From contig JAMNXQ010000016.1 in assembly GCA_023653075.1 (NCBI GenBank), positions 1 to 42,160 on the forward strand: 42,160 bases of DNA. The letters are read 5' to 3'. This DNA is from Algoriphagus sp. GTDB taxonomy: Bacteria; Bacteroidota; Bacteroidia; Cytophagales; Cyclobacteriaceae. The notes under the pieces were generated by a model. That model worked only from the letters and a program-made list of their open reading frames with translations. It had not been told where the DNA came from and did not search any database. This document shows, piece by piece, positions 17,620 through 25,561 of the stretch (its first letter is position 1; each line of letters opens with the position of its first letter). Both the position numbers and the translations under genes were made by a program.

Positions 17620-18504
17620 ATGTTTAAAAAATTGTGCCTTGTTTTTTTTCTCTTGCCTTTAGCTGGGAGTTGGGTCCATGCACAATTTGTACGCGAATAC
17701 CGAGTGGCTGCAAAGGAGGGGATTGAGACGGTAAGTTTAAATTTTAGCACCTACAAAAGCCAAACTCAGGTCAAAAGAAGTTCAGGGATGGACCCTATCT
17801 CTATCCATGGCCACCTTCTCCAGGCAAACATTCTTCCCGATTTTCGATCATCCACATTAAAAAGTGCAGTAACAGCAAGTTTGGTGCACAAGAATATTGA
17901 ATCGGACAACCTTGGGAAAAGCATCACCACCAAATTATTTTCCACCTCCAATGGCTTTGACCATACCTGGGATGTAGGGCTGACGAATGGCTACAGGTAT
18001 GATTTGGAGTTTAATTTGGGCATGGGCACGGCGGATTTTGATCTGTCACAGTTGGCAATTTCTACACTGAAAATAAAAAGTGCGAGTGCAGACGTCTCGA
18101 TTCACAATAGCTCAACAGCTTCGAATTTGATAGGGATGGACACCCTGCTGGTCACGCTCAATATGGGTATTGTGGACCTGAGTCAGGCACAGCAAGTTCA
18201 AGCCAAAAAAGTGATTATTGAGGTCAACTACGGAGAAATCAACTTGAATTATGGACTGGGTCAAACTTCCAAAGGGCAAGTAATTGCAGCTGTAGGAGGG
18301 GGATCGATTTACCTTAAGCTACCCCCCGAATCCAATCCGGTAAAAATACGAATGATAACTACCCCCCTGTGCCGAACTTCAGTTCCGGACTACCTCAGGG
18401 CCATAGGGGAAGGTGTTTTTGTGACCAAAGGCTATGCAGCCTCAGATCCGAGACTCTTGGAATTTATTCTAGATGTAGGCGTTGGCGCTCTCACAATCGA
18501 GTAA
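17620..18504 (+). CDS. Exported protein with toast-rack-like beta repeats
   Basis: 294 residues from the ATG at 17620, which gives a signal peptide MFKKLCLVFFLLPLAGSWVHAQ; an upstream ATG at 17542 would place a terminator inside the gene. The mature part is repetitive beta structure with short strands of the form YDLEFNLGMGTADFDLSQLAISTLKIKS and VTLNMGIVDLSQAQQVQ, which resembles the right-handed toast-rack repeats (DUF2154/LiaF-like, DUF4097) where rows of hydrophobic and polar residues alternate. It is probably periplasmic or surface exposed. The stop is followed by just 2 nt before the ABC ATPase start, so they are translationally coupled. The function is unknown, and the family assignment is by eye. 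Confidence 0.85.
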   Translation: MFKKLCLVFFLLPLAGSWVHAQFVREYRVAAKEGIETVSLNFSTYKSQTQVKRSSGMDPISIHGHLLQANILPDFRSSTLKSAVTASLVHKNIESDNLGKSITTKLFSTSNGFDHTWDVGLTNGYRYDLEFNLGMGTADFDLSQLAISTLKIKSASADVSIHNSSTASNLIGMDTLLVTLNMGIVDLSQAQQVQAKKVIIEVNYGEINLNYGLGQTSKGQVIAAVGGGSIYLKLPPESNPVKIRMITTPLCRTSVPDYLRAIGEGVFVTKGYAASDPRLLEFILDVGVGALTIE

Positions 18505-18506
18505 GC

Positions 18507-19403
18507 ATGTTAGAAATCCACCAACTCAATAAGGCGTATGGTAGCCACAAAGCGCTAACTGACCTAAATTTAGTGGTTCCGGAAGGAGGAATTTTTGGTT
18601 TATTGGGCCCCAATGGAGCAGGAAAAACCACCCTCATCCGAATTATCAATCAAATCATCGAACAGGATAGCGGGGAAGTTGTGATGGATGGACAACGCCT
18701 ATCCGGAGAGTCTATTCGTAAAATCGGATACCTTCCAGAGGAGCGAGGCTTGTACAAAAAAATGGGGGTTTGGGATCAGCTCATTTATTTTTCAAGGATT
18801 AAAGGGCTGACGGCTTCTGAAGCGAAGCATCGGGTGCAGCTGTGGTTGGAGAAGTTTGATATTGCTTCTTGGAAAAACAAGAAAATTGAAGACCTGTCGA
18901 AAGGCATGGCTCAGAAAATTCAATTTATTGCTACAGTCATTCATGAGCCTAGGTTATTGATTTTGGACGAACCTTTTTCTGGTTTTGATCCCGTCAATGC
19001 GGCTCTTCTAAAGGATGAAATTTTAGAATTAAAGAAGACAGGGACGACTATTCTGTTGAGTACCCACCGCATGGAGTCCGTGGAACTCCTTTGTGATCAA
19101 GTAGCCATGATCCACAAGTCAAAGAAAATATTGGATGGAAGTATCCGGGAGATCAAATCTAGATTTAGACCCTTGGAAATCCGGGCAAGTATCGATCAAC
19201 TCAATCAAGAATTACCCTCCCACTGGCAGGTAGAATCCCGAGAAGAAGGGAGAGTTGAGCTAGTATTGCCGGTGAATGGGCAGTCTCCCAATCAACTCCT
19301 GCAGGAATTAATGGCGTTTGGGCAGGTCACTTCTTTTCAGGAGCGCTTTCCAAGCATGGAGGAAATTTTTATTCAACAAGTAAATGCGAGTGGCCATGCA
19401 TAA
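18507..19403 (+). CDS. ABC transporter ATP-binding protein (ABC-2 exporter, DUF4162 tail)
   Basis: 298 residues from the ATG at 18507, 2 nt after the previous stop; an earlier in-frame ATG lies inside the upstream gene. It shows Walker A GPNGAGKTT (34-42), signature LSKGMAQK, Walker B LLILDEPFSGFDP, and a switch His in LLSTHRM. After the ATPase core there is a C-terminal accessory region (residues 220-298, RPLEIRASIDQL ... MEEIFIQQV) typical of DUF4162-tailed exporters of the NatA type. It energises the permease encoded next, whose start overlaps its stop. The cargo is unknown; sodium, peptide or drug export are all possible for this family. Confidence 0.93.
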   Translation: MLEIHQLNKAYGSHKALTDLNLVVPEGGIFGLLGPNGAGKTTLIRIINQIIEQDSGEVVMDGQRLSGESIRKIGYLPEERGLYKKMGVWDQLIYFSRIKGLTASEAKHRVQLWLEKFDIASWKNKKIEDLSKGMAQKIQFIATVIHEPRLLILDEPFSGFDPVNAALLKDEILELKKTGTTILLSTHRMESVELLCDQVAMIHKSKKILDGSIREIKSRFRPLEIRASIDQLNQELPSHWQVESREEGRVELVLPVNGQSPNQLLQELMAFGQVTSFQERFPSMEEIFIQQVNASGHA

Positions 19404-20706
19404 GGTATTGCTTGTCATTCAGCGAGAGTACCTGGCACGGGTGAAGAAAAAATCCTTCCTTATCGCCACCTTACTTACTCCTTTGATTTTTCCAGCCATC
19501 ATGGCCGTCTTTGTATGGATAGCGGTGGAGGAAAAAGAAAATCAATCCCTCCGTGTGATCGAAGTGGTAGATGAGACGGGACTTTTTTTTATGGAAAGTT
19601 CGGAGCAATATGCATTTAGTTCTTCTGAAAAAAGTTTGGAGGAAGCCAAAGTCTTGGTCAACACTGGAGAACGCTATGGAGTACTCTACCTTCCGAAGAT
19701 GGAACTCTCTGCTCCCCAAGGAATTCAATTTTATGGGATGGAAAATCCAAGTACATCCTTGATTGGCTATTTGGAGGGGGCACTCAAACGAAAAATTGAG
19801 GACCAGCGCTTGTATGCCAAAGGGATAGATCCCAATGTGCTGAAGGAAATCAGGACTGATGTGAAGGTTCAATCCCTTACGCTAGGGGAGGCAGGGGAAG
19901 AAAAAATCACGGATGCTACTGTCAATTACGCCATAGGGTTTTTATCAGGGATTTTGATTTACCTGTTTATTTTCATTTATGGCAACCAGATCATGCAGGG
20001 TGTTATTGAGGAAAAATCCACTCGTATTGTGGAGATTTTGGTTTCTTCCTTGAAGCCCTTTCAACTCATGATGGGTAAAATCGTGGGAATTGGTGCAGTA
20101 GGTTTAACACAATTTCTCATTTGGGTACTCCTGGTCAGCACACTTTCTACTGTGGTGATGGGGGTTTTGGGGATGCAGATGCCCCAGCAGCAGGCTATGG
20201 AAATGGCCAATCCCGAGCTGATGGCTACTTCTCCTGATTCAGGGCAATTGGGAGAAATCCTTCAAGTCATCCATGGAATTGATTTTGTGACTCTGGTGGC
20301 AGCATTTGTATTTTACTTTTTGGGAGGGTATTTGTTATACGGAGCCTTATTTGCTGCAGTGGGTGCAGCAGTGGATGCTCCTTCGGATGCCCAGCAATTT
20401 ATGTTCCCCATTACCATCCCCTTATTGGTAGGGTACATGGGCTTGTTTGTGTTTGTGCTTCAGGACCCAGGCAGTAGCACCTCTTTTTGGCTTTCCATTA
20501 TTCCACTTACTTCCCCGATCGCGATGATGGGTAGGATTAGCTATGGAGTTCCTTTTTGGGAATTGGGACTTTCCATGGGCTTGCTGGTCTTGGGATTTTT
20601 TGGCACCACCTGGCTTGCAGCAAAAATTTACCGCATTGGAATTTTGATGCATGGCACCAAGCCTTCCTACAAGGTGCTTTGGAAATGGCTTCGAAGCAGT
20701 AATTGA
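19396..20706 (+). CDS. ABC-2 type exporter permease
   Basis: 436 residues from the ATG at 19396, which overlaps the ATPase stop codon by 8 nt; a second ATG 4 codons earlier is equally possible. A first membrane span (FLIATLLTPLIFPAIMAVFVWIAV) is followed by a large extracellular domain (about residues 45-180), then five or so spans (AIGFLSGILIYLFIFIYG, VGLTQFLIWVLLVSTL, LVAAFVFYFLGGYLLYG, PITIPLLVGYMGLFVFVL, GLLVLGFFGTTWLAAKIY). This is the architecture of NatB/ABC-2 exporters. It forms a complex with the ATPase just upstream. The substrate cannot be read from the sequence. Confidence 0.93.
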   Translation: MHKVLLVIQREYLARVKKKSFLIATLLTPLIFPAIMAVFVWIAVEEKENQSLRVIEVVDETGLFFMESSEQYAFSSSEKSLEEAKVLVNTGERYGVLYLPKMELSAPQGIQFYGMENPSTSLIGYLEGALKRKIEDQRLYAKGIDPNVLKEIRTDVKVQSLTLGEAGEEKITDATVNYAIGFLSGILIYLFIFIYGNQIMQGVIEEKSTRIVEILVSSLKPFQLMMGKIVGIGAVGLTQFLIWVLLVSTLSTVVMGVLGMQMPQQQAMEMANPELMATSPDSGQLGEILQVIHGIDFVTLVAAFVFYFLGGYLLYGALFAAVGAAVDAPSDAQQFMFPITIPLLVGYMGLFVFVLQDPGSSTSFWLSIIPLTSPIAMMGRISYGVPFWELGLSMGLLVLGFFGTTWLAAKIYRIGILMHGTKPSYKVLWKWLRSSN

Positions 20707-20844
20707 TTCTAGGAACTTGGCCTTCCTTGAAGGTGCTATTTTTTCCAAGGCGTTGATTTTCCAATAAAACCTCTTTTTTTTGGCGGCATAGATACTTTAA
20801 TTTCCTTTCTTTAGTTACTACTAGTATACTGCTAGCCCATTCGA

Positions 20845-22083
20845 ATGAACAACAGGTTGCCCGATTTGGCCTCGATCGATTTCTATCAAAACAAAAAGTT
20901 AGTCAAGTGGCTGATTTTTTTAATTTCCCTTCTCCTGGGCTTGGGGTCCATTGGGTATACCCATCGGCTAGTGGAGGAACTTCGGGCGCGGGAGGATAGA
21001 CAAATCCGCGTCTTGTCAGCGGCTTTGGACTATGCAGCGACTACTTCCGAAAACCTAACTTTTATCAACCAAGAGATCATTCAGCAGAATTATTCATTTC
21101 CCATCATCATGGTAGATGGGGAGGGCAATCCAATTGAATTTCGAAATATCTCGTTCAAAAACAGCCAGAATCAAGCCGACTCCACTCGGATTTTGAATGA
21201 AGAGTTGCAGGAGATGCAGGAAGACTATCCGCCCATTGTTTTGCAGGAAGCCGATATTCGAATTTATTACCGCAATTCAGCCCTGTTGACCAACTTGAAA
21301 TACTATCCTTACATTCAATTGGCGGTGATTTTACTTTTTGGTTTGCTGGTGTATGTGGTATTTAACCAAAGCAAACTCTCAGAGCAAAACCGGGTGTGGG
21401 CAGGCTTGACTAAGGAAACTGCGCACCAGCTGGGTACACCGATTGCTTCCCTCATGGCGTGGATGGATTACTTGAAAAATTCCCCTGTTTGGGATGAAAA
21501 CAAGGAAATCATTCAGGAGATGGATAAAGATGTGACCAAGCTGCGTGTCGTCACGGAGCGATTTAGCAGCATTGGAAGTACTCCAGTGATTCAACCTGAA
21601 AATGTCTACCAGATCGTTGAGGAAGCGGTAGCCTACTTGCGGCCTCGTATTTCTACAAAAGTGGAGTGGGAGATTCAATCTGATTCGAAGGATTTGACTG
21701 CACTTTTAAACAAGCCGCTATTTGAATGGGTGATCGAAAATGTATGTAAAAACGCAGTGGATGCCATGAAAGGGAAGGGTCTGCTTCGCCTAACCCTTTT
21801 CCAAGAAAGCGACAAGTATGTAGGCATAGACATTACCGACACAGGGATGGGGATAGAGAAAATGAAATTCAAAAAAGTGTTTACTCCAGGCTTTTCTTCT
21901 CGTAAGCGGGGATGGGGATTGGGCTTGACCTTGTCCAAACGAATTGTGGAGGGGTACCATGGAGGAAAGATTTTTGTGAAGCAGTCCGAACTTGGGAAGG
22001 GTACGACATTCCGGATTTTGTTGCTTGGGCCCATGGAGGAAGGAACACCCTTCTTGAGCAAGGGGATCTTGGATGCTTCCTAA
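20845..22083 (+). CDS. Membrane sensor histidine kinase (orphan)
   Basis: 412 residues with two membrane spans, about 20-38 and 157-173, bracketing a periplasmic sensor domain of some 115 residues. The H-box has H194 in ETAHQLGTPIASL, a form common in Bacteroidota. The HATPase domain shows the N-box NVCKNAVDAM, G1 DITDTGMGI and G2 RGWGLGLTLSKRIVEG. No response regulator is adjacent, so it is an orphan or pairs with a distant regulator. The periplasmic domain matches no family I recognise. It follows the exporter genes after 138 bp, suggesting envelope-related sensing. That link is only positional. Confidence 0.93.
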   Translation: MNNRLPDLASIDFYQNKKLVKWLIFLISLLLGLGSIGYTHRLVEELRAREDRQIRVLSAALDYAATTSENLTFINQEIIQQNYSFPIIMVDGEGNPIEFRNISFKNSQNQADSTRILNEELQEMQEDYPPIVLQEADIRIYYRNSALLTNLKYYPYIQLAVILLFGLLVYVVFNQSKLSEQNRVWAGLTKETAHQLGTPIASLMAWMDYLKNSPVWDENKEIIQEMDKDVTKLRVVTERFSSIGSTPVIQPENVYQIVEEAVAYLRPRISTKVEWEIQSDSKDLTALLNKPLFEWVIENVCKNAVDAMKGKGLLRLTLFQESDKYVGIDITDTGMGIEKMKFKKVFTPGFSSRKRGWGLGLTLSKRIVEGYHGGKIFVKQSELGKGTTFRILLLGPMEEGTPFLSKGILDAS

Positions 22084-22121
22084 GAATAGAGTGAAATTAT
22101 GACCCTGCTTACCTAAACTTT

Positions 22122-22144
22122 AAAAATGGGGTTCAGCCATTTTT
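22122..22144 (+). terminator. Intrinsic terminator of the histidine kinase gene
   Basis: AAAAATGG and CCATTTTT pair around a 7-nt loop, giving a T-rich hairpin tail 39 nt after the stop. Confidence 0.6.
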
Positions 22145-22147
22145 AGC

Positions 22148-22155
22148 TACCTTTG
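22148..22155 (+). promoter_or_regulatory. -7 element (TACCTTTG) of prfC
   Basis: TACCTTTG matches the Bacteroidota -7 consensus exactly. It follows the upstream terminator directly and would start transcription near 22162, only about 14 nt before the prfC ATG. Confidence 0.55.
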
Positions 22156-22175
22156 CTGCCTGAATTTCTCCAGTC

Positions 22176-23756
22176 ATGAGTTTAACAGCCGAAATCAACA
22201 AGCGTAGAACCTTTGCCATTATTGCTCACCCCGATGCAGGGAAAACGACCCTGACCGAAAAATTACTACTTTTTGGGGGTGCCATACAGACGGCTGGAGC
22301 AGTCAAATCGAATAAGATCGATACGGCGACCAAGTCTGACTGGATGGAAATTGAAAAGCAGAGAGGGATTTCTGTGGCCACTTCAGTGATGGGCTTTGAG
22401 TACAAGGACATTAAAATCAACCTACTCGATACTCCTGGTCACCAGGATTTTGCGGAAGATACCTACCGCACCCTGACTGCTGTGGATTCGGTGGTCATGG
22501 TAATTGACTGTGTGAAAGGGGTCGAAATTCAAACTGAAAAGTTGATGGAGGTATGCCGTATGCGCAATACTCCTGTGATTTGCTTTATCAATAAATTGGA
22601 CCGTGAGGGTAGAGATCCCTACGATCTTCTGGATGAGGTAGAATCCAAGTTGACTATCAAAGTACGCCCACTTTCCTGGCCCATAGGGATGGGAAAGGGA
22701 TTTAAAGGGGTGTACAACCTCTATGAGAAAAAGCTAAACCTATTCACCCCTTCTCAGCGGAAGTTGAGTGACGACCGGCAGGTGTTTGAAAATCTAGAAG
22801 ATCCGCAGTTGGATGCCTTGATTGGTCCAGGCAATGCAAAGCAGCTTCGGGAAGATGTGGATTTGATTGAAGGAGTATATCCTGACTTTGATGTTCAGGA
22901 TTATTTGGATGCAAAAATCGCCCCGGTATTTTTTGGTTCGGCCGTGAACAATTTTGGGGTCAATGAAATGTTGGACACTTTTATCCAGATTGCTCCGATC
23001 CCACAAAGTCGAGAGACGGACCTTCGAAAAGTGGCTCCTGATGAATCCAAGTTTTCAGGCTTTGTATTTAAAATCCATGCCAACATGGATCCCAACCACC
23101 GCAACCGAATTGCCTTTTTGCGGATTTGTTCCGGAAAGTTTGAGCGCAACAAGCCCTACAATCACGTACGTGGACCGAAGCCTCTTCGCTTTTCCAATGT
23201 GACCCAGTTTATGGCTCAGGACAAAGAAATCATTGACGAGGCCTTCCCCGGAGATATTGTCGGCTTATACGATACCGGTAATCTCAAGATTGGGGACACA
23301 CTTACGGAGGGTGAAAACTTAGTTTTCACAGGAATCCCTAGCTTCTCGCCCGAGATTTTTCGAGAGGTAGTCAACAAAGATGCGATGAAGACCAAGCAAT
23401 TGGAGAAAGGGCTCAAGCAATTGATGGAGGAAGGAGTGGCTCAACTCTTTACTTTCGAGATGGGCGCCCGAAAAGTGGTGGGTACCGTGGGGCAACTGCA
23501 GTTTGAAGTAATCCAATTTCGTTTAAAAAACGAATACAATGCCACGGTGGAGTTTCATCCGATGAACCTGTACAAGGCCTGCTGGATCAGCTGTTCGGAT
23601 AAGAAGCAATTGGATGAGTTTGTTCGTTCCAAAAACCGCTACATTGCGCGAGACAAGGACAACAAGTTGGTCTTTATGGCCGAGTCCAAATCCTGGCTAC
23701 AGATGGTGCAGGACAATTATCCAGAAATTGAATTCCACTTTACCTCGGAGTTTTAA
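22176..23756 (+). CDS. prfC: Peptide chain release factor 3
   Basis: 526 residues, full length (E. coli RF3 is 529). This GTPase recycles RF1/RF2 from the ribosome after peptide release. It has G1 AHPDAGKTT (residues 17-25), G3 DTPGHQDF, G4 NKLD, and the RF3-type domains II-III with [21 protein letters not shown]. The last 36 bp (23721-23756, eleven codons [11 protein letters not shown] plus stop) are repeated at 25119-25154, so the current 3' end was probably rebuilt by an insertion event (see findings). The gene lies after its own -7 element and terminator-bounded start, and is followed by a 12-bp-stem terminator at 23805-23834. Confidence 0.97.
   Translation: MSLTAEINKRRTFAIIAHPDAGKTTLTEKLLLFGGAIQTAGAVKSNKIDTATKSDWMEIEKQRGISVATSVMGFEYKDIKINLLDTPGHQDFAEDTYRTLTAVDSVVMVIDCVKGVEIQTEKLMEVCRMRNTPVICFINKLDREGRDPYDLLDEVESKLTIKVRPLSWPIGMGKGFKGVYNLYEKKLNLFTPSQRKLSDDRQVFENLEDPQLDALIGPGNAKQLREDVDLIEGVYPDFDVQDYLDAKIAPVFFGSAVNNFGVNEMLDTFIQIAPIPQSRETDLRKVAPDESKFSGFVFKIHANMDPNHRNRIAFLRICSGKFERNKPYNHVRGPKPLRFSNVTQFMAQDKEIIDEAFPGDIVGLYDTGNLKIGDTLTEGENLVFTGIPSFSPEIFREVVNKDAMKTKQLEKGLKQLMEEGVAQLFTFEMGARKVVGTVGQLQFEVIQFRLKNEYNATVEFHPMNLYKACWISCSDKKQLDEFVRSKNRYIARDKDNKLVFMAESKSWLQMVQDNYPEIEFHFTSEF
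23721..23756 (+). repeat. Copy 1 of the 36-bp prfC 3'-end repeat (in prfC)
   Basis: This is the last eleven sense codons and stop of prfC. It matches 25119-25154 at 34 of 36 positions. The two differences (CCA/CCG and ATT/ATC) are synonymous. Start-to-start distance is 1398 bp. Confidence 0.95.
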
Positions 23757-23804
23757 AGCTATTTATCTGCCACTGGTTCTAAACCCACGGAGGATTCTTT
23801 TCTT

Positions 23805-23834
23805 AAGTCCTGTTTCTCTCGAAGCAGGACTTTT
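23805..23834 (+). terminator. Intrinsic terminator downstream of prfC, inside the inserted module
   Basis: AAGTCCTGTTTC and GAAGCAGGACTT form a 12-bp stem with one T-G pair and a TCTC loop, followed by T residues. It would end prfC transcription before the ATPase gene. Confidence 0.8.
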
Positions 23835-23864
23835 AAATCAATATGCCTAATGATTTGTATTAAA

Positions 23865-23921
23865 GATTAAAAATATGGAAAAATATGGAATCAGATTCCA
23901 TATTTTTCCATATTTTTAATC
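23865..23921. repeat. Perfect 57-nt palindrome directly abutting the ATPase start codon
   Basis: Two perfect 27-nt arms flank a 3-nt centre (CAG). Each arm carries two tandem copies of AAAAATATGG (10-nt period) on one strand and their complements on the other. The right arm ends at base 23921 and the ATG of the ATPase begins at 23922. On RNA it would be a very stable hairpin hiding the ribosome-binding region; on DNA it is a symmetric site with one-turn spacing. Both readings suggest regulation of the ATPase, or a processing site at an element end. Confidence 0.95.
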
Positions 23922-25079
23922 ATGATTCCTAGGAAAGCAAGCGAGAAGCTTCAAGAATTGGCAAGCTATTTCAAAGTAGTAGCAGTAGTTGGCCCGCGTC
24001 AATCGGGGAAAACTACGTTAGTTCGGTCCATATTCCCTCAAAAACCTTATGTGTCTTTAGAAGATCCTGATCAAAGGAGGTTTGCATTGGAGGATGCAAG
24101 AGGATTTTTGAGTAAATATACCGAAGGGGCTATTTTGGATGAAGTGCAGCGTACTCCCGAGCTTTTTTCTTACTTGCAAGGAGTAGTAGATTCAAGTCGT
24201 CAAACTGGACAATTTATCCTTACTGGATCAAACAATTTCCTTTTGCAGCAGTCCATTACTCAAAGTCTTGCAGGAAGAGTAGGGTATTTGCAGCTGCTGC
24301 CTTTTTCGTTGACTGAACGTTATCCAGAACTAGCCGAAATCCCTTCAGAAGATGAATTAATGATTAAAGGGGGCTATCCACCGCTAGTTGAGCCTGGTAT
24401 TCCTACAGATTTGTGGTTTCCAAATTACCTGCGAACGTATATTGAGCGAGATGTAAGGCAAGTCAAAAATATTACTGATTTAATAGTTTTTGAGCGCTTT
24501 ATTCATTTGCTGGCAGGAAGAGTAGGTCAGGAATTAAACATGACTGCATTAGGAAATGAAGTTGGAGTAACTACCAAGACCATTCAATCTTGGATTGGCA
24601 TTTTAGAAAGTAGTTTTTTGATTTATTTAGTAAGACCCCATTTTCAAAACTTCAATAAGGTTATCGTCAAGCGTCCTAAAATCTATTTTTTAGACACTGG
24701 ATTGGTAAGTTTTCTATTGGGAATCAAAACAGTTGCTCAGTTGAATTTTCATCCCCTGCGTGGCGCGCTGTTTGAAAACTTGGTGGTTTCCGAATTGATT
24801 AAGGAAAGAACGAATCAAGCAGAAGAAATTAATTTGTTTTTTTGGAGAGACAAGACCGGACATGAAATCGACGTGCTGGTCGATGAGGGGTTAGACTTAT
24901 TTCCTGTTGAGATCAAATCAGGTAAGACAATCAATTCCGATTACTTCAAAAATCTGAGATTCTGGATGAATTTGAGTCAGCAAAAAAAAGGGATGGTTTT
25001 GTATACAGGGGATCAAACCCAAACTAGATCAGAGGGAATTTCAGTTAAAAATTGGAAAGAGTTTCTTTTTGGAAGATAA
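23922..25079 (+). CDS. AAA+ ATPase of the DUF4143 family with nuclease-like C-terminal motif
   Basis: 385 residues. The N-terminal ATPase has Walker A GPRQSGKTT (24-32), Walker B AILDEV (70-75) and a sensor-1 TGSNN (101-105). A DUF4143 domain follows from about residue 175, with a winged-helix-like piece (MTALGNEVGVTTKTIQSWI). At the C-terminus, D317 in GHEIDVLVDEG and E330-x-K332 in PVEIKSGK fit the spacing of a PD-(D/E)XK nuclease core. The role of such proteins is unknown; some sit in mobile or defence contexts. The gene looks more A/T-rich than its neighbours by eye. It lies between the two copies of the prfC end and has no obvious partner gene. The ATG right after the palindrome is the only start that keeps the RKASEKLQELASYFK lead. 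Confidence 0.93.
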   Translation: MIPRKASEKLQELASYFKVVAVVGPRQSGKTTLVRSIFPQKPYVSLEDPDQRRFALEDARGFLSKYTEGAILDEVQRTPELFSYLQGVVDSSRQTGQFILTGSNNFLLQQSITQSLAGRVGYLQLLPFSLTERYPELAEIPSEDELMIKGGYPPLVEPGIPTDLWFPNYLRTYIERDVRQVKNITDLIVFERFIHLLAGRVGQELNMTALGNEVGVTTKTIQSWIGILESSFLIYLVRPHFQNFNKVIVKRPKIYFLDTGLVSFLLGIKTVAQLNFHPLRGALFENLVVSELIKERTNQAEEINLFFWRDKTGHEIDVLVDEGLDLFPVEIKSGKTINSDYFKNLRFWMNLSQQKKGMVLYTGDQTQTRSEGISVKNWKEFLFGR

Positions 25080-25118
25080 AATCAATCTTTCTTCACTCCA
25101 AACAGTACATGTCAAAAC

Positions 25119-25154
25119 CCGGAAATCGAATTCCACTTTACCTCGGAGTTTTAA
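25119..25154 (+). repeat. Copy 2 of the 36-bp prfC 3'-end repeat (displaced gene end)
   Basis: It encodes the same [11 protein letters not shown] and stop as the end of prfC, but is preceded by no prfC sequence. It is followed 2 nt later by a terminator hairpin, as expected for the original prfC end. Confidence 0.93.
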
Positions 25155-25156
25155 GT

Positions 25157-25184
25157 AAAAAGGCAGCGTATGCTGCCTTTTTTG
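25157..25184 (+). terminator. Intrinsic terminator after the displaced prfC end
   Basis: GGCAGC and GCTGCC pair around GTAT, with an A run on the left and six T residues on the right. It lies 3 nt beyond the copied prfC stop codon, so it is probably the ancestral prfC terminator now serving the ATPase gene. Confidence 0.85.
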
Positions 25185-25195
25185 TTGCACTGGTT

Positions 25196-25411
25196 TCAAG
25201 TATTCTTCGCAGACTTTGCTGGAGATCGGAAGATCAAATAGAAGATCGGTGCCAAGGGTATCAGAATCATGATGGCCAATAATATTAATTTGTTCATCAA
25301 GGTTTGGTCACTTTTTCCAATGGAGACGAGGACATACACCAGCAAGGCCAGGTAAACAAGACCAATTAAAGTGAAGATGGGTGCCGGGAGATTTAGAATG
25401 AATAGGAGCAT
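25196..25411 (-). CDS. Small PLDc_N-like membrane protein
   Basis: 71 residues from the ATG at 25411. Two hydrophobic spans (APIFTLIGLVYLALLVYVLVSI and NKLILLAIMILIPLAPIFYLIF) are joined by a short charged loop. The closing pattern NKLILLAIMILIPLAPIFYLI resembles the phospholipase D nuclease N-terminal domain (PF13396), which occurs alone in many small membrane proteins. A longer reading starts 25 codons upstream but adds a non-hydrophobic stretch without support. It is convergent with the ATPase module and ends 12 bp from the terminator. The function is unknown. Confidence 0.7.
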   Translation of the reverse strand: MLLFILNLPAPIFTLIGLVYLALLVYVLVSIGKSDQTLMNKLILLAIMILIPLAPIFYLIFRSPAKSAKNT

Positions 25412-25561
25412 AGGATTCAGAAAAATAGTGTGCGTCTTAACTAAAAATTGACCTGAGAAAACTTGCAAGCTTTTAAGCCTGCTCAATTAATTCTCAATTA
25501 GTTAAACCTAAGAAAAAATAGATTCCTAAACAAGGGATGAGTTGTAACAACAAGGTTCAGA

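Larger units (their letters stand above)
23757..25154. mobile_element. Candidate 1398-bp insertion module at the prfC 3' end
   Basis: The interval between the end of repeat copy 1 and the end of copy 2 is 1398 bp. It contains a terminator, the 57-nt palindrome, the DUF4143 ATPase gene and the second copy of the prfC end. There is no recognisable transposase or integrase. The displaced prfC end plus its original terminator lies at the right boundary. The mobile interpretation is inferred from the repeats. Confidence 0.6.

Noticed and set aside
25052-25282. Open frame across the end of the ATPase gene and copy 2 of the prfC end
   Set aside because: It reads the repeated prfC end in a different frame and has no ribosome-binding site or family pattern. 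The 36-bp repeat in the prfC frame explains the DNA better.
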